DNA of 64,000 nucleotides from Planctomycetota bacterium. Lineage in GTDB: Bacteria > Planctomycetota > Planctomycetia > Pirellulales > Pirellulaceae. Each line of letters begins with the position of its first letter. Within the stretch, counting starts at the first letter, position 1. A model generated the notes under the pieces. It did not search any database, was not told where the DNA came from, and saw nothing but the letters and a program-made list of their open reading frames with translations. The DNA is taken from contig JACNKX010000038.1 of NCBI GenBank assembly GCA_014381825.1, positions 186,001-250,000 on the forward strand, in the 5' to 3' direction. Of the stretch, positions 53,002-63,008 are shown piece after piece. The position numbers and the translations under genes were made by a program.

Positions 53002-56000
53002 ATGAGTCTTTCATTGCGTTCTGCGCTAGCTATCGGCATTCTCTTCATCTCCGCAGGCCTGAGCTTTCAACTCGCTAATCCAAGAGCTGGCATGGACGTA
53101 CGAGCCGAGCGGCAATCTTGCGAGACTGCGCCTAATTCGGGCAGTTCCGTTCCGCGACGACTTTCCTCAGTTGCCTTAGACGATGAACACGGAAATGGTG
53201 TTCGTCGCAGCGACTGGCAAACGACCGAAGCGAGACCCATCGTCGAGCAGACTTCGTTCAGCGCCGCGTTGATCGCCAACGTTGCCGTTGCGCAGTCCAC
53301 CGCACCAGCAATTGAGAGTGCCCAGCTTGCTGGCAAAACAGTGGCTTTCGATAATGAGCCTATCTTTGTCAATTCAACGTCACTTGCATTGGCGATAACG
53401 TGGACGCAGCCGATCCTGAACGCACGCCGGGCCGTTGTATATCGAACGGGAGATGTAGTACTCGGTTCAGTACCTGGAAGTGCAAACACGAGCACAAGTG
53501 TTCCGATTTCGAACTTGCGAGAAGGGCCGCAAGAGATATTCTTCCAACTCGAAGAAAACGGTTCGATGGTGCCGAATTCGCAATCGTCGCGCATTCGAGT
53601 AGTTGTTCGAACCCGTGGCCCGCGCGTGATTGCAGTGGAACCCGCGAACTTTGGTACAGCACCAGGCGTGACGAACCTGACGATTCGTTTTAACTCGGAG
53701 AATCCTGTTGCCGAGGAGTTCGTAAAGAACTGGAGTAACTATCAGCTACTCCCAAGCGATGGCACTGGTCGGTTCAACCGCGGAACGGAGAAGCCGCTAG
53801 CTCCGAGCGGCGCGACAAAGGTTCAGGGCGTCTATGATCCCGTGCGAAACTCAGTGCGATTCAGTTTCCCCGATATCAAGCCGGATGTTTACCAACTCAC
53901 GGTTGGCGGAACGAACATTACGGATCTTGCGGGCAACAAGCTCGAAGGAGCCGAAAAACGCCCGGGCACAGACTACGTCGTACAACTCGGCAGGCTTCCA
54001 TTAGACACCGAGCTCGCAGACACTCCATCGGTGCGCCCAGGGATCACAGGTTCGACGGGCGCTTATGTGCCGTATACGGAGTTCACGAAGCCGCGCACCG
54101 TTCCCGAAGGGTTCAATCCTCACGATAAGGTTGAAACTCGCGTCTCTCGATTGTACTTCTATCGCGACGCGCACCGAGTTGCTCAGATCATCAACCGCAA
54201 GGTGAAGTCTCACAACCGCCAAGGCGTTGATATGGCTCGGCAGTTGGCGGACAAGACGCGGCATGAGGCCGATCAGACGACCGAATCTCGCAAAGAAGCG
54301 GAGCGGTCCGCGATCGCCAAGGCACAAAGGACGCGGCGTTTAGAGAACCAGCAACAAGCGGCCCAGAATTCTCTGAATCGCTCGATACAAGAATTGACCA
54401 ACGCGCGGCGGCAAGGTGCCCCTGCCGACGATCCTGTCGTTCAACAACTGGCGGCGACCGCCGAAGCATTCGACACCCAAGTGCGTTCGCTGCAAGGTCA
54501 GATAGAAGAGATGCGAGATGAGGACGTTGCCGCCAACGATCTGGTGAGACAGCTCGAAGGCCAAGAACGACTTGCGCGGCAAGAGCAGTTTCGCCGCGAG
54601 GTCGCTGCCGCACATGCGGATCCTGATACTTATGCACCGGGCGTTCCAAGTTCACAAGACCCGGTCGAGCAGGTCTCCGTTTCGGTCATCGGGGAGGGTT
54701 TGATTCAGTTGCGAGGCCCGCTCAAGGGGATCAACACAATCCGCACGATGATCGACCAGATCGACTCCCCAGTCGGTCAGGTGCGAGTTGCCGTTCATAG
54801 TGTGCAGATCAATGGCGAACGCGCCGAACGGATGGAAGTCGTTGCGGACGAGATTCAGAAGTACATCGATCACTCGCGTTTCCTGACGATGCAATCCGCT
54901 GAGATGCTGCGGAAAGCTGTCGTTCAAGTCGCCGCACGCCGCGCCCAGGAAGCGGGCGCGATGTATCCAGGCCACAACCAAAAGGCCCGCGATCAGCGTT
55001 ACTTGTATGCGTTCTTTGGCAAGGACTTTACCGATGAACTTGCTGCGATGGACTCGGAGTTCTTGCATACCGGGAACAAACTACTGTCACTGCATTCGAT
55101 GGACGTGACCAGCCTGTCATCGGCCTTGAATCTGCTGGCGTTGGCCAACAATGACACACGGCGCGAGATCCTGGCCGAGTTTGACGGAATGACAGGCATG
55201 CAGCTTCCGATGGCAGAAGAACGATATCTCGAAGCTGGCTACAGTTGTACCAAACAGCAACACAGCCGCTGCGGTCATCCGACCTTTTGCCTCCTCGGCC
55301 AGAACGCCAAGTTTGAATCACTACGAGGTTTTTTCAACTCCGAGATCACCGACTCGCACACGATGACCCCGCTGCAACGCGAGTTCCTTCGCTTGGCTCA
55401 GATTTTCAAGAGCCGACTGATAACCGAGATGGAGTACAAGCAGCGGGTGACAGAACGAGCTGTGATCGAAGAACGCAGACCCACCGAGCTAGAACAACTG
55501 AACCTTCGCGTTCTTGAGAAAGAGCGCACGGCACGAGAGACGCTCGAAAGAGCACATATCGCTCGGCGAAATGCTGTCAAAACGCTACTCAAGGCCACGA
55601 TGAGAATGCAGGGCAGGGCCGACGAGGTCTCCGAACGCGTCGACGCGGCACGCCAAAAGGCACAGCAGCTTGCGGCAAACTACGGCGGCAATTTGGAGAG
55701 ATATCAAGTCGAGCTTGACACCAAATTCAAGAGTACCCTAGAAACTCTAAATCTGTCCGATCTTGCTTCCGAAAGGGTACGGCACAGGGTAGCAACGGAG
55801 CTGAAATCGAACCCACAGCCGTCCGTTGTCGAGTCCACGGACGGACGCGAATCGCACTTTGAACAGAGAGTATTCGAGTTTTTGGACCCAGAGGTCGATG
55901 CTTCTCCCTCCGCTACAGAACCGAACGGTGCGAGTCCAGAGACAGCACCGGCGGCAAGCAGAGCAGCCGAGATCATTAATCAAGCGCTCCGCTGGGTAGC

Positions 56001-58020
56001 GCCTGACCGCGACGAGCCAGCGGTCAAGGCAATCGAAGGTGCGTTTAGGGACGGGGCCGAATTTCCGTTTGAGTATGGTGGTACTACATGTAACGCAACG
56101 GCATGGCTTGATGAGGGAGGCGGGCTAAAGTTCGCGTTTGTAAACGAACAAGACAAAACCATTTTCGAAGCTTCACTGAGTCGTGACATAGATGACGCGA
56201 GACAGCTTGAGGCTTTACTTCGCCAGTTCAACTATTCACCAAGATTCGAAGAACATCTGACGCAAGGAACACTAGCACTCCAAGCGGTAGAGACCCTAGA
56301 CGCTGGGATGGACAGCATTTCGGAACTGACGACCTGCCTTAAGGAATACCATGAAGTTGCGAAACACGTATCGCAAGTCGCTACGAAGGCCGCAGCAGGA
56401 TTCGCTTCGGTGTCCGCTGAGATGGCTAAGGACGACGCAGATTACTCCGATGGAAGTACGAAGTGGCGGACACTTGCAGAAGAGATCCAGCCCTTCCTGA
56501 AAGACCCACTGCTGAAGGAGTTTACGGAGTTATCTGGAGAAGCGATCGCAGCGTTCGATGCGCTAATTGAGGCTCAGGTGGATCTTCGCTTCGCCGTATC
56601 CGACGAACAAGCCGCCCGTCGTCCTCTCGATCACAAAAAACTCCTCGACATGCTGATCGACGACCTCGAAGAAAAGTACATCGAGCTGCTCGAAGGAACT
56701 CGGGCGCATACGGCCAACGTCGACAACTATCTTAAGCGGCTGACGACCGCTCTTGATGACGATTTCAACACACAGTTCTACTACCCGGCGTTCCGGCATG
56801 TGCGCGAGGCGAGTCAGTATTACGATGTGCAATTCGGCCAGACAGAGACGACATCGATCCTAGCGAATAACCGAGCTTTCGCGAAGGTCTCGCCTGCGGC
56901 GTCGATGGAATTCGACTTGCCCAAGCGAGATATCTTGATCAGTGAGGCGATGAACGGAGCAAAGGCGACGATTGATGATATCGGAGCGTTGGCAAACGAT
57001 CCGACTTTCCTGGCGATGGCGAATTTGAAGAGCGGTGGATCGACGGCGAGTCCACCTCCGGGTAGCACCGGCGGTTACGGCGTCGTGCGGGATGTGCTGC
57101 CAGGACTGAACAGTTCGACGTCTGAACAAATCATGTCACAAAACGCCAACGGCGGAAACCAATTCGGATCGAACCTGGAGAACCTGATCCCCGATCCAGC
57201 GATCTACAAGTTCGAGACCGGCACTGGTTATGAGATTCGTCCAGTGATCCAGCCCGACGGGCAAGCCGTCGTGTTTGATTTCAACTATATGTACACAACG
57301 CAGATTCGCGAACCAGTAAGAGCCGATGAAAAACATTTGGGACGCGTCAAGCAACACTTCATCGATACCGACGTTCAATTGAGCAACTTCGAGTTACGTG
57401 AAGTCAGCCGCTATACCGTGGCGCTGAAAGCCTCGAGGACTAGCCGTGGTGTGCCTCTCCTAGAAGACATTCCGATCGCAGGCGCGCTTTTCCGTCCGTT
57501 GCCGAGTGCTGAAAGCTCGTTGCAACAGAACTTGATCATGGCGCAAGCGACGATCTTTCCGACGTTGTTCGACCTAATGGGGCTCCGTTGGGCACCAGCA
57601 CTCGTCGACTTAGACCCAATGCGTCTGTCGAACGCAGAGTTCGTCGTCCGCGGGCGGCATCGCGTGCTGCAAAATCGCGTGTACGATTTCGCCAGCGAAC
57701 GAGTTGACGAGTTTCTACGAATACCCGATGGCAACCGTCGCCCTGACTTGTATCGCTCGCAAGAGACAGTTCCGTATGCTCACCCGAACGGCTATCGAGG
57801 ACCGGGGCTCGATCTGCATGACAGTGAACTACAGGAAGGCTATGCACCACGACGTCCTTCTTCGACATACGCACCGGCCGAGGACGCAGAGGGTTCCATG
57901 TACCGACCGAGGAACGAAGACAGTTCTCGTCGGCAACCATCGAGCGACATCCCGCGACAGCCTCAATCGTTGCCCGAACCACTTCCGCTGACACCACCGC
58001 AGAACAGCTCCTCTTACTAA
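53002..58020 (+). CDS. giant secretin-like outer-membrane protein
   Basis: A 1672-residue exported protein; the ATG at 53002 (AAGGA 10 nt before it) starts a signal peptide (LSLRSALAIGILFISAGLS). An Ig-like/Big_5-type domain spans about 205-312 (VIAVEPANFGTAPGVTNLTI to ITDLAGNKLEG). A coiled coil follows at about 400-545. A secretin N-type subdomain at 558-593 reads VSVIGEGLIQLRG...TMIDQIDSPVGQVRV, the classic I-D-x-P-x-x-Q-V ending. A 210-residue coiled coil (about 800-920) and a helical region to 1390 follow. The C-terminal secretin gate is at about 1409-1525 (GYEIRPVIQPDG; VPLLEDIPIAGALFRP at 1484-1499; NLIMAQATIFPTLF). A Pro-rich tail ends it. Normal secretins are about 600-750 residues. 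No pilus or type II secretion ATPase is nearby. Confidence 0.75.
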   Translation: MSLSLRSALAIGILFISAGLSFQLANPRAGMDVRAERQSCETAPNSGSSVPRRLSSVALDDEHGNGVRRSDWQTTEARPIVEQTSFSAALIANVAVAQSTAPAIESAQLAGKTVAFDNEPIFVNSTSLALAITWTQPILNARRAVVYRTGDVVLGSVPGSANTSTSVPISNLREGPQEIFFQLEENGSMVPNSQSSRIRVVVRTRGPRVIAVEPANFGTAPGVTNLTIRFNSENPVAEEFVKNWSNYQLLPSDGTGRFNRGTEKPLAPSGATKVQGVYDPVRNSVRFSFPDIKPDVYQLTVGGTNITDLAGNKLEGAEKRPGTDYVVQLGRLPLDTELADTPSVRPGITGSTGAYVPYTEFTKPRTVPEGFNPHDKVETRVSRLYFYRDAHRVAQIINRKVKSHNRQGVDMARQLADKTRHEADQTTESRKEAERSAIAKAQRTRRLENQQQAAQNSLNRSIQELTNARRQGAPADDPVVQQLAATAEAFDTQVRSLQGQIEEMRDEDVAANDLVRQLEGQERLARQEQFRREVAAAHADPDTYAPGVPSSQDPVEQVSVSVIGEGLIQLRGPLKGINTIRTMIDQIDSPVGQVRVAVHSVQINGERAERMEVVADEIQKYIDHSRFLTMQSAEMLRKAVVQVAARRAQEAGAMYPGHNQKARDQRYLYAFFGKDFTDELAAMDSEFLHTGNKLLSLHSMDVTSLSSALNLLALANNDTRREILAEFDGMTGMQLPMAEERYLEAGYSCTKQQHSRCGHPTFCLLGQNAKFESLRGFFNSEITDSHTMTPLQREFLRLAQIFKSRLITEMEYKQRVTERAVIEERRPTELEQLNLRVLEKERTARETLERAHIARRNAVKTLLKATMRMQGRADEVSERVDAARQKAQQLAANYGGNLERYQVELDTKFKSTLETLNLSDLASERVRHRVATELKSNPQPSVVESTDGRESHFEQRVFEFLDPEVDASPSATEPNGASPETAPAASRAAEIINQALRWVAPDRDEPAVKAIEGAFRDGAEFPFEYGGTTCNATAWLDEGGGLKFAFVNEQDKTIFEASLSRDIDDARQLEALLRQFNYSPRFEEHLTQGTLALQAVETLDAGMDSISELTTCLKEYHEVAKHVSQVATKAAAGFASVSAEMAKDDADYSDGSTKWRTLAEEIQPFLKDPLLKEFTELSGEAIAAFDALIEAQVDLRFAVSDEQAARRPLDHKKLLDMLIDDLEEKYIELLEGTRAHTANVDNYLKRLTTALDDDFNTQFYYPAFRHVREASQYYDVQFGQTETTSILANNRAFAKVSPAASMEFDLPKRDILISEAMNGAKATIDDIGALANDPTFLAMANLKSGGSTASPPPGSTGGYGVVRDVLPGLNSSTSEQIMSQNANGGNQFGSNLENLIPDPAIYKFETGTGYEIRPVIQPDGQAVVFDFNYMYTTQIREPVRADEKHLGRVKQHFIDTDVQLSNFELREVSRYTVALKASRTSRGVPLLEDIPIAGALFRPLPSAESSLQQNLIMAQATIFPTLFDLMGLRWAPALVDLDPMRLSNAEFVVRGRHRVLQNRVYDFASERVDEFLRIPDGNRRPDLYRSQETVPYAHPNGYRGPGLDLHDSELQEGYAPRRPSSTYAPAEDAEGSMYRPRNEDSSRRQPSSDIPRQPQSLPEPLPLTPPQNSSSY

Positions 58021-58061
58021 CAACCTGGAGATTACGGCTCTTGTCCGAGCCATCATTCACA

Positions 58062-58958
58062 ATGAATCTTGATCGTAGAGCATTCTTCGTGACGATTGCC
58101 ATTGGGTCTTCCACCGCAGCGGGCGAATTGTTTGGCGTCGTTCATCCGAAGACCAAGCCAGGGTGCTTATGCGGCATCCCGTATCGCGACTATCAATACG
58201 GACAGCGTTCGCGTTCGGAGATCGTTGTCAGCCGCACGGCTTTGTTGTTGCCATCGCGCAGGGCGCTGCGCGATGCGGTGAATCCGACGGTGTTCGAGAG
58301 TCGTACCGAAAGCAGTAACCGAGACATCGAGCGGATCAATCGCGACGGCTTGAATCGACTTCGCGTTGACCGTCGTTCGACCAACTCGACAATCGATGCA
58401 ACGCCACGAGGCACACGCGAGCGAATCGCAGAGAGTCGAGACATTGAGTTGTTGCCGACACCCATGACCGCGCAGCCGCTTATCGTCGATCGTGAAGTGA
58501 CCGTGCGGGACTCGCAAACAGCGTTTTCCGCTGCCACACCCCGACCAGCTGCAAGACAGATCAAGCTCTATCAGTTGGACCGTTCGGCCCTGGCAATTGA
58601 TCATTGCCAAGTCTCCGGGATGGCGATGCAACTTGATCACGACGGCAACTGGATTCTCAGTTTGCGAGCGGATCAGAACCGTCAGCCAATCGGCGACGAA
58701 CCACAGAGCTTCAACCCACGTTTGCACCTCAAACGCAATCAGTTCCATCTTGCGCTTCGATGCCTTGGTAGCTTTCAAACGAGCGTCCGAGACGCAGTGG
58801 TTGGTGCTGGTCGTCCCGTTCTAGCTGACTTGCTTCCTCGACCGTTTTGGGTAGAGAACGGACAACCACGACACATGCGTCTCAGCGGGAACAGTTGGAC
58901 GGTCGCAGACAACTTTCATGAGATCGACCGAGTCGAAATCGAGTTTTACTATGTCTAG
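58062..58958 (+). CDS. exported protein of unknown function in the secretin block
   Basis: A 298-residue protein 41 nt after the secretin gene. The N-terminus D-R-R-A-F-F-V-T-I-A-I-G suggests a twin-arginine leader. A TTG at 58041 preceded by GGAG is an alternative start that would move the leader inward by 7 residues. Residues 45-160 are Arg/Ser/Thr-rich and poorly structured. The last 120 are beta-rich, with IKLYQLDRSALAIDHCQVSGMAMQLDHDGNW and a final DRVEIEFYYV. No family is recognised. Its stop lies inside the next gene's start region, so it is coupled to the gene at 58951. A role with the secretin is inferred from position only. Confidence 0.6.
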   Translation: MNLDRRAFFVTIAIGSSTAAGELFGVVHPKTKPGCLCGIPYRDYQYGQRSRSEIVVSRTALLLPSRRALRDAVNPTVFESRTESSNRDIERINRDGLNRLRVDRRSTNSTIDATPRGTRERIAESRDIELLPTPMTAQPLIVDREVTVRDSQTAFSAATPRPAARQIKLYQLDRSALAIDHCQVSGMAMQLDHDGNWILSLRADQNRQPIGDEPQSFNPRLHLKRNQFHLALRCLGSFQTSVRDAVVGAGRPVLADLLPRPFWVENGQPRHMRLSGNSWTVADNFHEIDRVEIEFYYV

Positions 58959-59778
58959 AACAACTTTGCACGTACGAACCGTGACATCGAGATTCTTCAT
59001 ATTTACCGCGTTGATCTGCGGTAACTCAATCGTTGGATTTGGCGATCGTCAATTTGCTGCGGCTGAGGAGCCATTCGCGAACGTCCCGCCGAGTCTTGAG
59101 ATCGAGGTGCTGGATCCTGGTGTCGACCCGCAAGGCAACCCGGCAGTCTTGTTGCAACGCGGGCTCGATGGCCAGATGTTGGTTGACATCCCGCCTGTGG
59201 TCCTCGTCCATCGCTACTACTACAGCGGTGCCCGCTCCTTCCAAGGTCCGATGTTACCGGGTGGTCCATCGATCTTAGTCGTCAATCATCCTAAGACAAA
59301 CGAACGTTGCTACATTCCGGCACAAATGATGCCCGGCGCTCCACGGGTTACTTACCAGCACGACAGCATTGAATATGACTTCGGAGAACATGCCACCACT
59401 CTGCACTTTGGGCTGTTCGGAAAGCCGACGGTGAAATACCGAAAGGGCGTCGCGTGGCAGACAACAGTTTCTAAGCTGATGCATGTCAACCAACTGAAGC
59501 AAGCTACCGAGCATGTTTCTCAATCAACGAAGAGTTTCGCGCAACATACGAAGACTTCGATGACCGGAATCGGAGCGGAGCTGTCTGACAGAGCCAAGAT
59601 CGTGACACTGCCAGCACAGAACATTTTGCAGATGCTTCCGTTCGGTACGTCGTTGTTTGGCAAAGACGCTCGCGACCACTTGGCCGAGCGCGCCGCTGAA
59701 CACAACCGAGACAAAGAGCTGCGAAAATCTCAGCGTATCGCGGAGCGGAACACCTTCACACTGCCAACGAAGCGGTGA
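58951..59778 (+). CDS. exported protein of unknown function in the secretin block
   Basis: A 275-residue protein. The ATG at 58951 overlaps the previous stop (TATGTCTAG); the in-frame ATG at 58918 would overlap by 41 nt. A basic N-terminus leads to a hydrophobic signal segment (SRFFIFTALICGNSIVGFG) and then AAAEE. Residues 50-170 are beta-rich, with Pro-rich GARSFQGPMLPGGPSILVV and CYIPAQMMPGAPRVTY. The last 110 are helical, charged and Arg/Lys/Glu-rich. No family is recognised. With the genes at 51710, 53002 and 58062 it forms the four-gene block around the giant secretin. It converges with a sulfatase gene 29 nt downstream. Confidence 0.6.
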   Translation: MSRTTLHVRTVTSRFFIFTALICGNSIVGFGDRQFAAAEEPFANVPPSLEIEVLDPGVDPQGNPAVLLQRGLDGQMLVDIPPVVLVHRYYYSGARSFQGPMLPGGPSILVVNHPKTNERCYIPAQMMPGAPRVTYQHDSIEYDFGEHATTLHFGLFGKPTVKYRKGVAWQTTVSKLMHVNQLKQATEHVSQSTKSFAQHTKTSMTGIGAELSDRAKIVTLPAQNILQMLPFGTSLFGKDARDHLAERAAEHNRDKELRKSQRIAERNTFTLPTKR

Positions 59779-59807
59779 CTCCCCAGTGCTATCTGAAGCA
59801 GATGCCG

Positions 59808-61274
59808 TCATCGTTTCGACTTTGGTTCCGGCCCCAAATCAACCAAGTCACGAACGCGATCGTACTCGGGGTTTACACACCGCGAACGCCATCGCTTTAG
59901 ACACGCGAGCAATGCGGCATCAGACTCGGGATACTGGCCCTTGTCGTCGGTCTCTTTCATCCAGTTTGCCAAGTGTTGACGATGTTGCGTCAAAACGCCA
60001 GCGAACTTTGGATTCGCTAAAAGGTTATTGACTTCGTTTGGATCGTTCGCTAGGTCGTACAGTTCCTCGGCTGGCTTCTCGTGTCCGAAGAACAGCGATT
60101 GGGTCTTGTTCATCTCGCCAGCAGACATCATGCGGCGCAGCTCTTGCGAGACCGGCCAGGGGTCTTTGTAGCTTGGTTGCATGAACGACCGATCGGTCAG
60201 AAAGTTCCGCAAGTATTTGTACTTCGGTGTGACGATGGCACGAATATGCTCGATCGTGTAATCGCATCGGTCGCGTGCCGAGACGACAAACTCACGCGGC
60301 TGATAGTCCTGGGCAAAGATGTGTCGGCCTTCGACGTGTTCCGGAATGTCGATCCCAGCCAACGCTAACGAAGTGGGCCCTACGTCGATACTACTGACCA
60401 AGTCGTCTCGGATTTGTCCATCTGCGATCCCAGGCCCTGCCACCATGAAGGCCATGTTAATGCCGCCCTCGTACAGAAACTGCTTGTCGCGATGCAGCTT
60501 ATAGCCGTGATCGGAAAGCAGAATGACAATCGTCTTGTCGAGCAGCGCATCCTCTTTCAGTTGGTCGACGATCATGCCAACTTGTTGATCCGTCCATTTG
60601 ATGCAGTCGTAATGATGAGCAATCTCTTCACGGACTAGCGGGATGTTGGGATAGTACGGTGGGACGGGCGCCGTCGCTCGAGCCATCTTCTCGTCGTCGG
60701 CGAATGGCGGCCGATCCTTGCCACCCTTCAACTGGATCTGCCCGAAAAACGGTTTGCCTTCTGGGCAGCCGGACCATTCATTACCTTGGAAATTCATTTT
60801 GCCAAAACTGTCGTATAACTCATTCTTGGTCCAGGTAAAGTTGTAGTCGTCTTTACCGTCGTTGAAAGTGTAGTAACCCGCGTCGCGAAAGTACTCGGGA
60901 ATCGTCTTGATCCCGTTCGGCAGGACATGTGAATCGACATATTCGCCAACCTTAACGTTGCGATGGCTGCGGTGCTGATGAGCGCCGATGGATGTTTGCA
61001 TCATGCCGGTAACGGTACCCGAACGCATTGCCGAGCAGACACCCGCACACGTATAAAAACGATCGAATCGCACGCCACTCTTTGACAAACGATCGATGCT
61101 CGGCGTCTCAGCAAGTTCGTCGCCGTAGCAGCCGAACCAGCGGCTAACATCTTCGAGATAGATCCAGAGGATATTAGGTCGTTCGATTGCCGGTCGAGAC
61201 GCGGACTCTGCGTTTGCGTTAGGTGTTCGGGCAAATACGGCAATAACAGCAATAAGAAGTAGAGGCGGCTTCAT
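59808..61274 (-). CDS. secreted sulfatase with CxAxR motif
   Basis: A 488-residue type I sulfatase. GGAG 6 nt before the ATG at 61274 and a signal peptide (MKPPLLLIAVIAVFARTPNANA) fix the start; the frame is open to 61334. The metal site begins RPNILWIYLEDVSRWFGCYGDELA. The formylglycine motif is C80-S-A-M-R84, with Ala in place of the common Pro; the C/S-x-P/A-x-R form is accepted by sulfatase maturases. VILLSDHGYKLHRDKQFLYEGG supplies the second metal site, and ELYDLANDPNEVNNL is the usual C-terminal signature. It is transcribed away from the next sulfatase gene, with which it may share regulation. Confidence 0.9.
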   Translation of the reverse strand: MKPPLLLIAVIAVFARTPNANAESASRPAIERPNILWIYLEDVSRWFGCYGDELAETPSIDRLSKSGVRFDRFYTCAGVCSAMRSGTVTGMMQTSIGAHQHRSHRNVKVGEYVDSHVLPNGIKTIPEYFRDAGYYTFNDGKDDYNFTWTKNELYDSFGKMNFQGNEWSGCPEGKPFFGQIQLKGGKDRPPFADDEKMARATAPVPPYYPNIPLVREEIAHHYDCIKWTDQQVGMIVDQLKEDALLDKTIVILLSDHGYKLHRDKQFLYEGGINMAFMVAGPGIADGQIRDDLVSSIDVGPTSLALAGIDIPEHVEGRHIFAQDYQPREFVVSARDRCDYTIEHIRAIVTPKYKYLRNFLTDRSFMQPSYKDPWPVSQELRRMMSAGEMNKTQSLFFGHEKPAEELYDLANDPNEVNNLLANPKFAGVLTQHRQHLANWMKETDDKGQYPESDAALLACLKRWRSRCVNPEYDRVRDLVDLGPEPKSKR

Positions 61275-61583
61275 CGGTATCTCCAACTTGCCACGTTCGA
61301 CCGCTTGGGTCGCTCCGACGGGATCTCTGCCCATTCGACCGCCGCGACAAGATTACTACAAAGAATGATCGGGACTGAAACTCATTGCGCTAGAAGCGCT
61401 GTGATGACTAAAAACGATTACCAATCGCGCCAGTATAACCAGACTCGAGATGCTTGGCGTTGGGTTCGAAGGAGTTTTACAGAAATCACCGACACAAGCT
61501 CACAGATCGTTTCGCGGAGTCGTTCGATTGAGCATAATGCAACTTCGTTCCCCAAAATCTACCGCCCAAATCGAAGAGTCATC
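61275..61583. other. 309-nt divergent region between two sulfatase genes
   Basis: It must hold promoters for both sulfatases. The frame of the plus-strand sulfatase is open through it to 61305, but its residues are not protein-like. TATAAC at 61434-61439 is a possible -10 element; no good -35 found. No repeat or hairpin stands out. Confidence 0.45.
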
Positions 61584-63008
61584 ATGAAAAATCTGTCGTT
61601 GGTAAACTTTCGTATTGTGTGTCTCGCCTTTCTTACGTGGGTCGGCGTAGCTACCGTTCCGCATGCGGCGGCCAGCGACCGACCAAACGTGTTGTTTTTA
61701 CTGACGGACGATCAACGCCCCGATACGATTCGCGAGCTTGGCAACTCGCATATCGAAACGCCACACCTGGATGCGCTCGCACGTCGTGGAGTGGCATTCA
61801 CGCGTGCGGTTTGTGCAAATCCAATTTGCACTCCCAGCCGCGCAGAGATCCTGTCGGGATGTAGCGGCTTTCGGAACGGTGTCATCGATTTCGGTAAGCA
61901 AATCGCTCCAGAACTCAAGCTGTGGCCGCAAGCGATGACGGAGGCCGGCTATCATTCGTGGTACGTCGGCAAATGGCACAACGACGGCAAGCCGATTCAA
62001 CGCGGCTACGAACGGACGCTTGGTTTATTTACTGGCGGAGGCGGTAAATTTTGGAAGGATCAAGTCGATTGGAAAGGCACTCCCGTGACGGGCTATCGCG
62101 GCTGGATCTTCCAAGATGACGAACGCAACCTTTTTCCTGAACGAGGCGTCGGGCTGACTCCTGATATTAGCAGTAAGTTTGCTGATGCGGCGATTGAGTT
62201 CATTCGGCGCAAACCGGCGGATCCGTTTTTCCTACAAGTTGCATTCACTGCGCCGCACGATCCACTATTCTTTCCTCCGACTTTCGAGAAGAAGTACGAT
62301 CCCGACAAGGTCCCACTTCCGGCAAACTTTCTAGCCGAACACCCATTTGATCATGGCAACTTCGACGGTCGGGACGAGAAGTTACTAGAGTGGCCACGCA
62401 CGCCGCAGATGATTCGTAAGTTGCTCGCGGTTTACTACGCCGTCATCTCTGACGTGGACAAACAAGTCGGGCGGATCATCGAAACGCTGCGTACTACAGG
62501 ACAATTCGATAACACAATTGTGATCTTCTCAAGCGATCACGGGTTAGGAGTTGGCAGCCACGGGCTTCGAGGCAAGCAGAGCATGTACGAGCACACCATC
62601 AATGTTCCTCTCATTATCGCTGGACCAAACATTCCGCCGGGCCAAACACGCGACGCTCAAGTGTATCTTCGCGAGTTGTACCCCACGACTTGCGACTTGA
62701 TCGGCATCGACATTCCGGCGTCCGTCGAGGGAACGAGTTTCGCGGACGTTGTCGTCGGTAAGTCAGAGAGAACGCACGACCACGTATTCTGCTACTTCCG
62801 CGACAAGCAGCGAATGGTTCGCGATTCACGGTGGAAGCTGACTCACTACCCTGCGATCGACCGCTGGCAGCTGTTTGATTTAGTCAACGATCCGAATGAG
62901 TTGAGCGATGTTTCAAACGATTCAACCAAGTCAGAGGTACTCCAGCGGCTTCGCAAAAAGCTAAGAGCTGAGCAAGTTGCGGCGCGTGATCCACTGGTGT
63001 CACGCTAA
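61584..63008 (+). CDS. secreted sulfatase (S1 family)
   Basis: A 474-residue type I sulfatase. The ATG at 61584 starts a signal peptide (MKNLSLVNFRIVCLAFLTWVG) cut before AASDRPN. The metal site begins NVLFLLTDDQRPDTI. The formylglycine motif C82-T-P-S-R86 lies in AVCANPICTPSRAEILSG. VIFSSDHGLGVGSHGLRGKQSMYEH supplies the second site, and the C-terminus has LFDLVNDPNELSDV. Length is normal. Its 3' end overlaps the symporter gene tail-to-tail by 9 nt. The pair with the divergent sulfatase at 59808 and the symporter suggests a desulfation and uptake locus; the substrate is unknown. Confidence 0.93.
   Translation: MKNLSLVNFRIVCLAFLTWVGVATVPHAAASDRPNVLFLLTDDQRPDTIRELGNSHIETPHLDALARRGVAFTRAVCANPICTPSRAEILSGCSGFRNGVIDFGKQIAPELKLWPQAMTEAGYHSWYVGKWHNDGKPIQRGYERTLGLFTGGGGKFWKDQVDWKGTPVTGYRGWIFQDDERNLFPERGVGLTPDISSKFADAAIEFIRRKPADPFFLQVAFTAPHDPLFFPPTFEKKYDPDKVPLPANFLAEHPFDHGNFDGRDEKLLEWPRTPQMIRKLLAVYYAVISDVDKQVGRIIETLRTTGQFDNTIVIFSSDHGLGVGSHGLRGKQSMYEHTINVPLIIAGPNIPPGQTRDAQVYLRELYPTTCDLIGIDIPASVEGTSFADVVVGKSERTHDHVFCYFRDKQRMVRDSRWKLTHYPAIDRWQLFDLVNDPNELSDVSNDSTKSEVLQRLRKKLRAEQVAARDPLVSR

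Noticed and set aside
61305-61583. 93-residue N-terminal extension of the sulfatase
   Set aside because: A signal peptide starts at 61584; the upstream part is not protein-like and would bury it.
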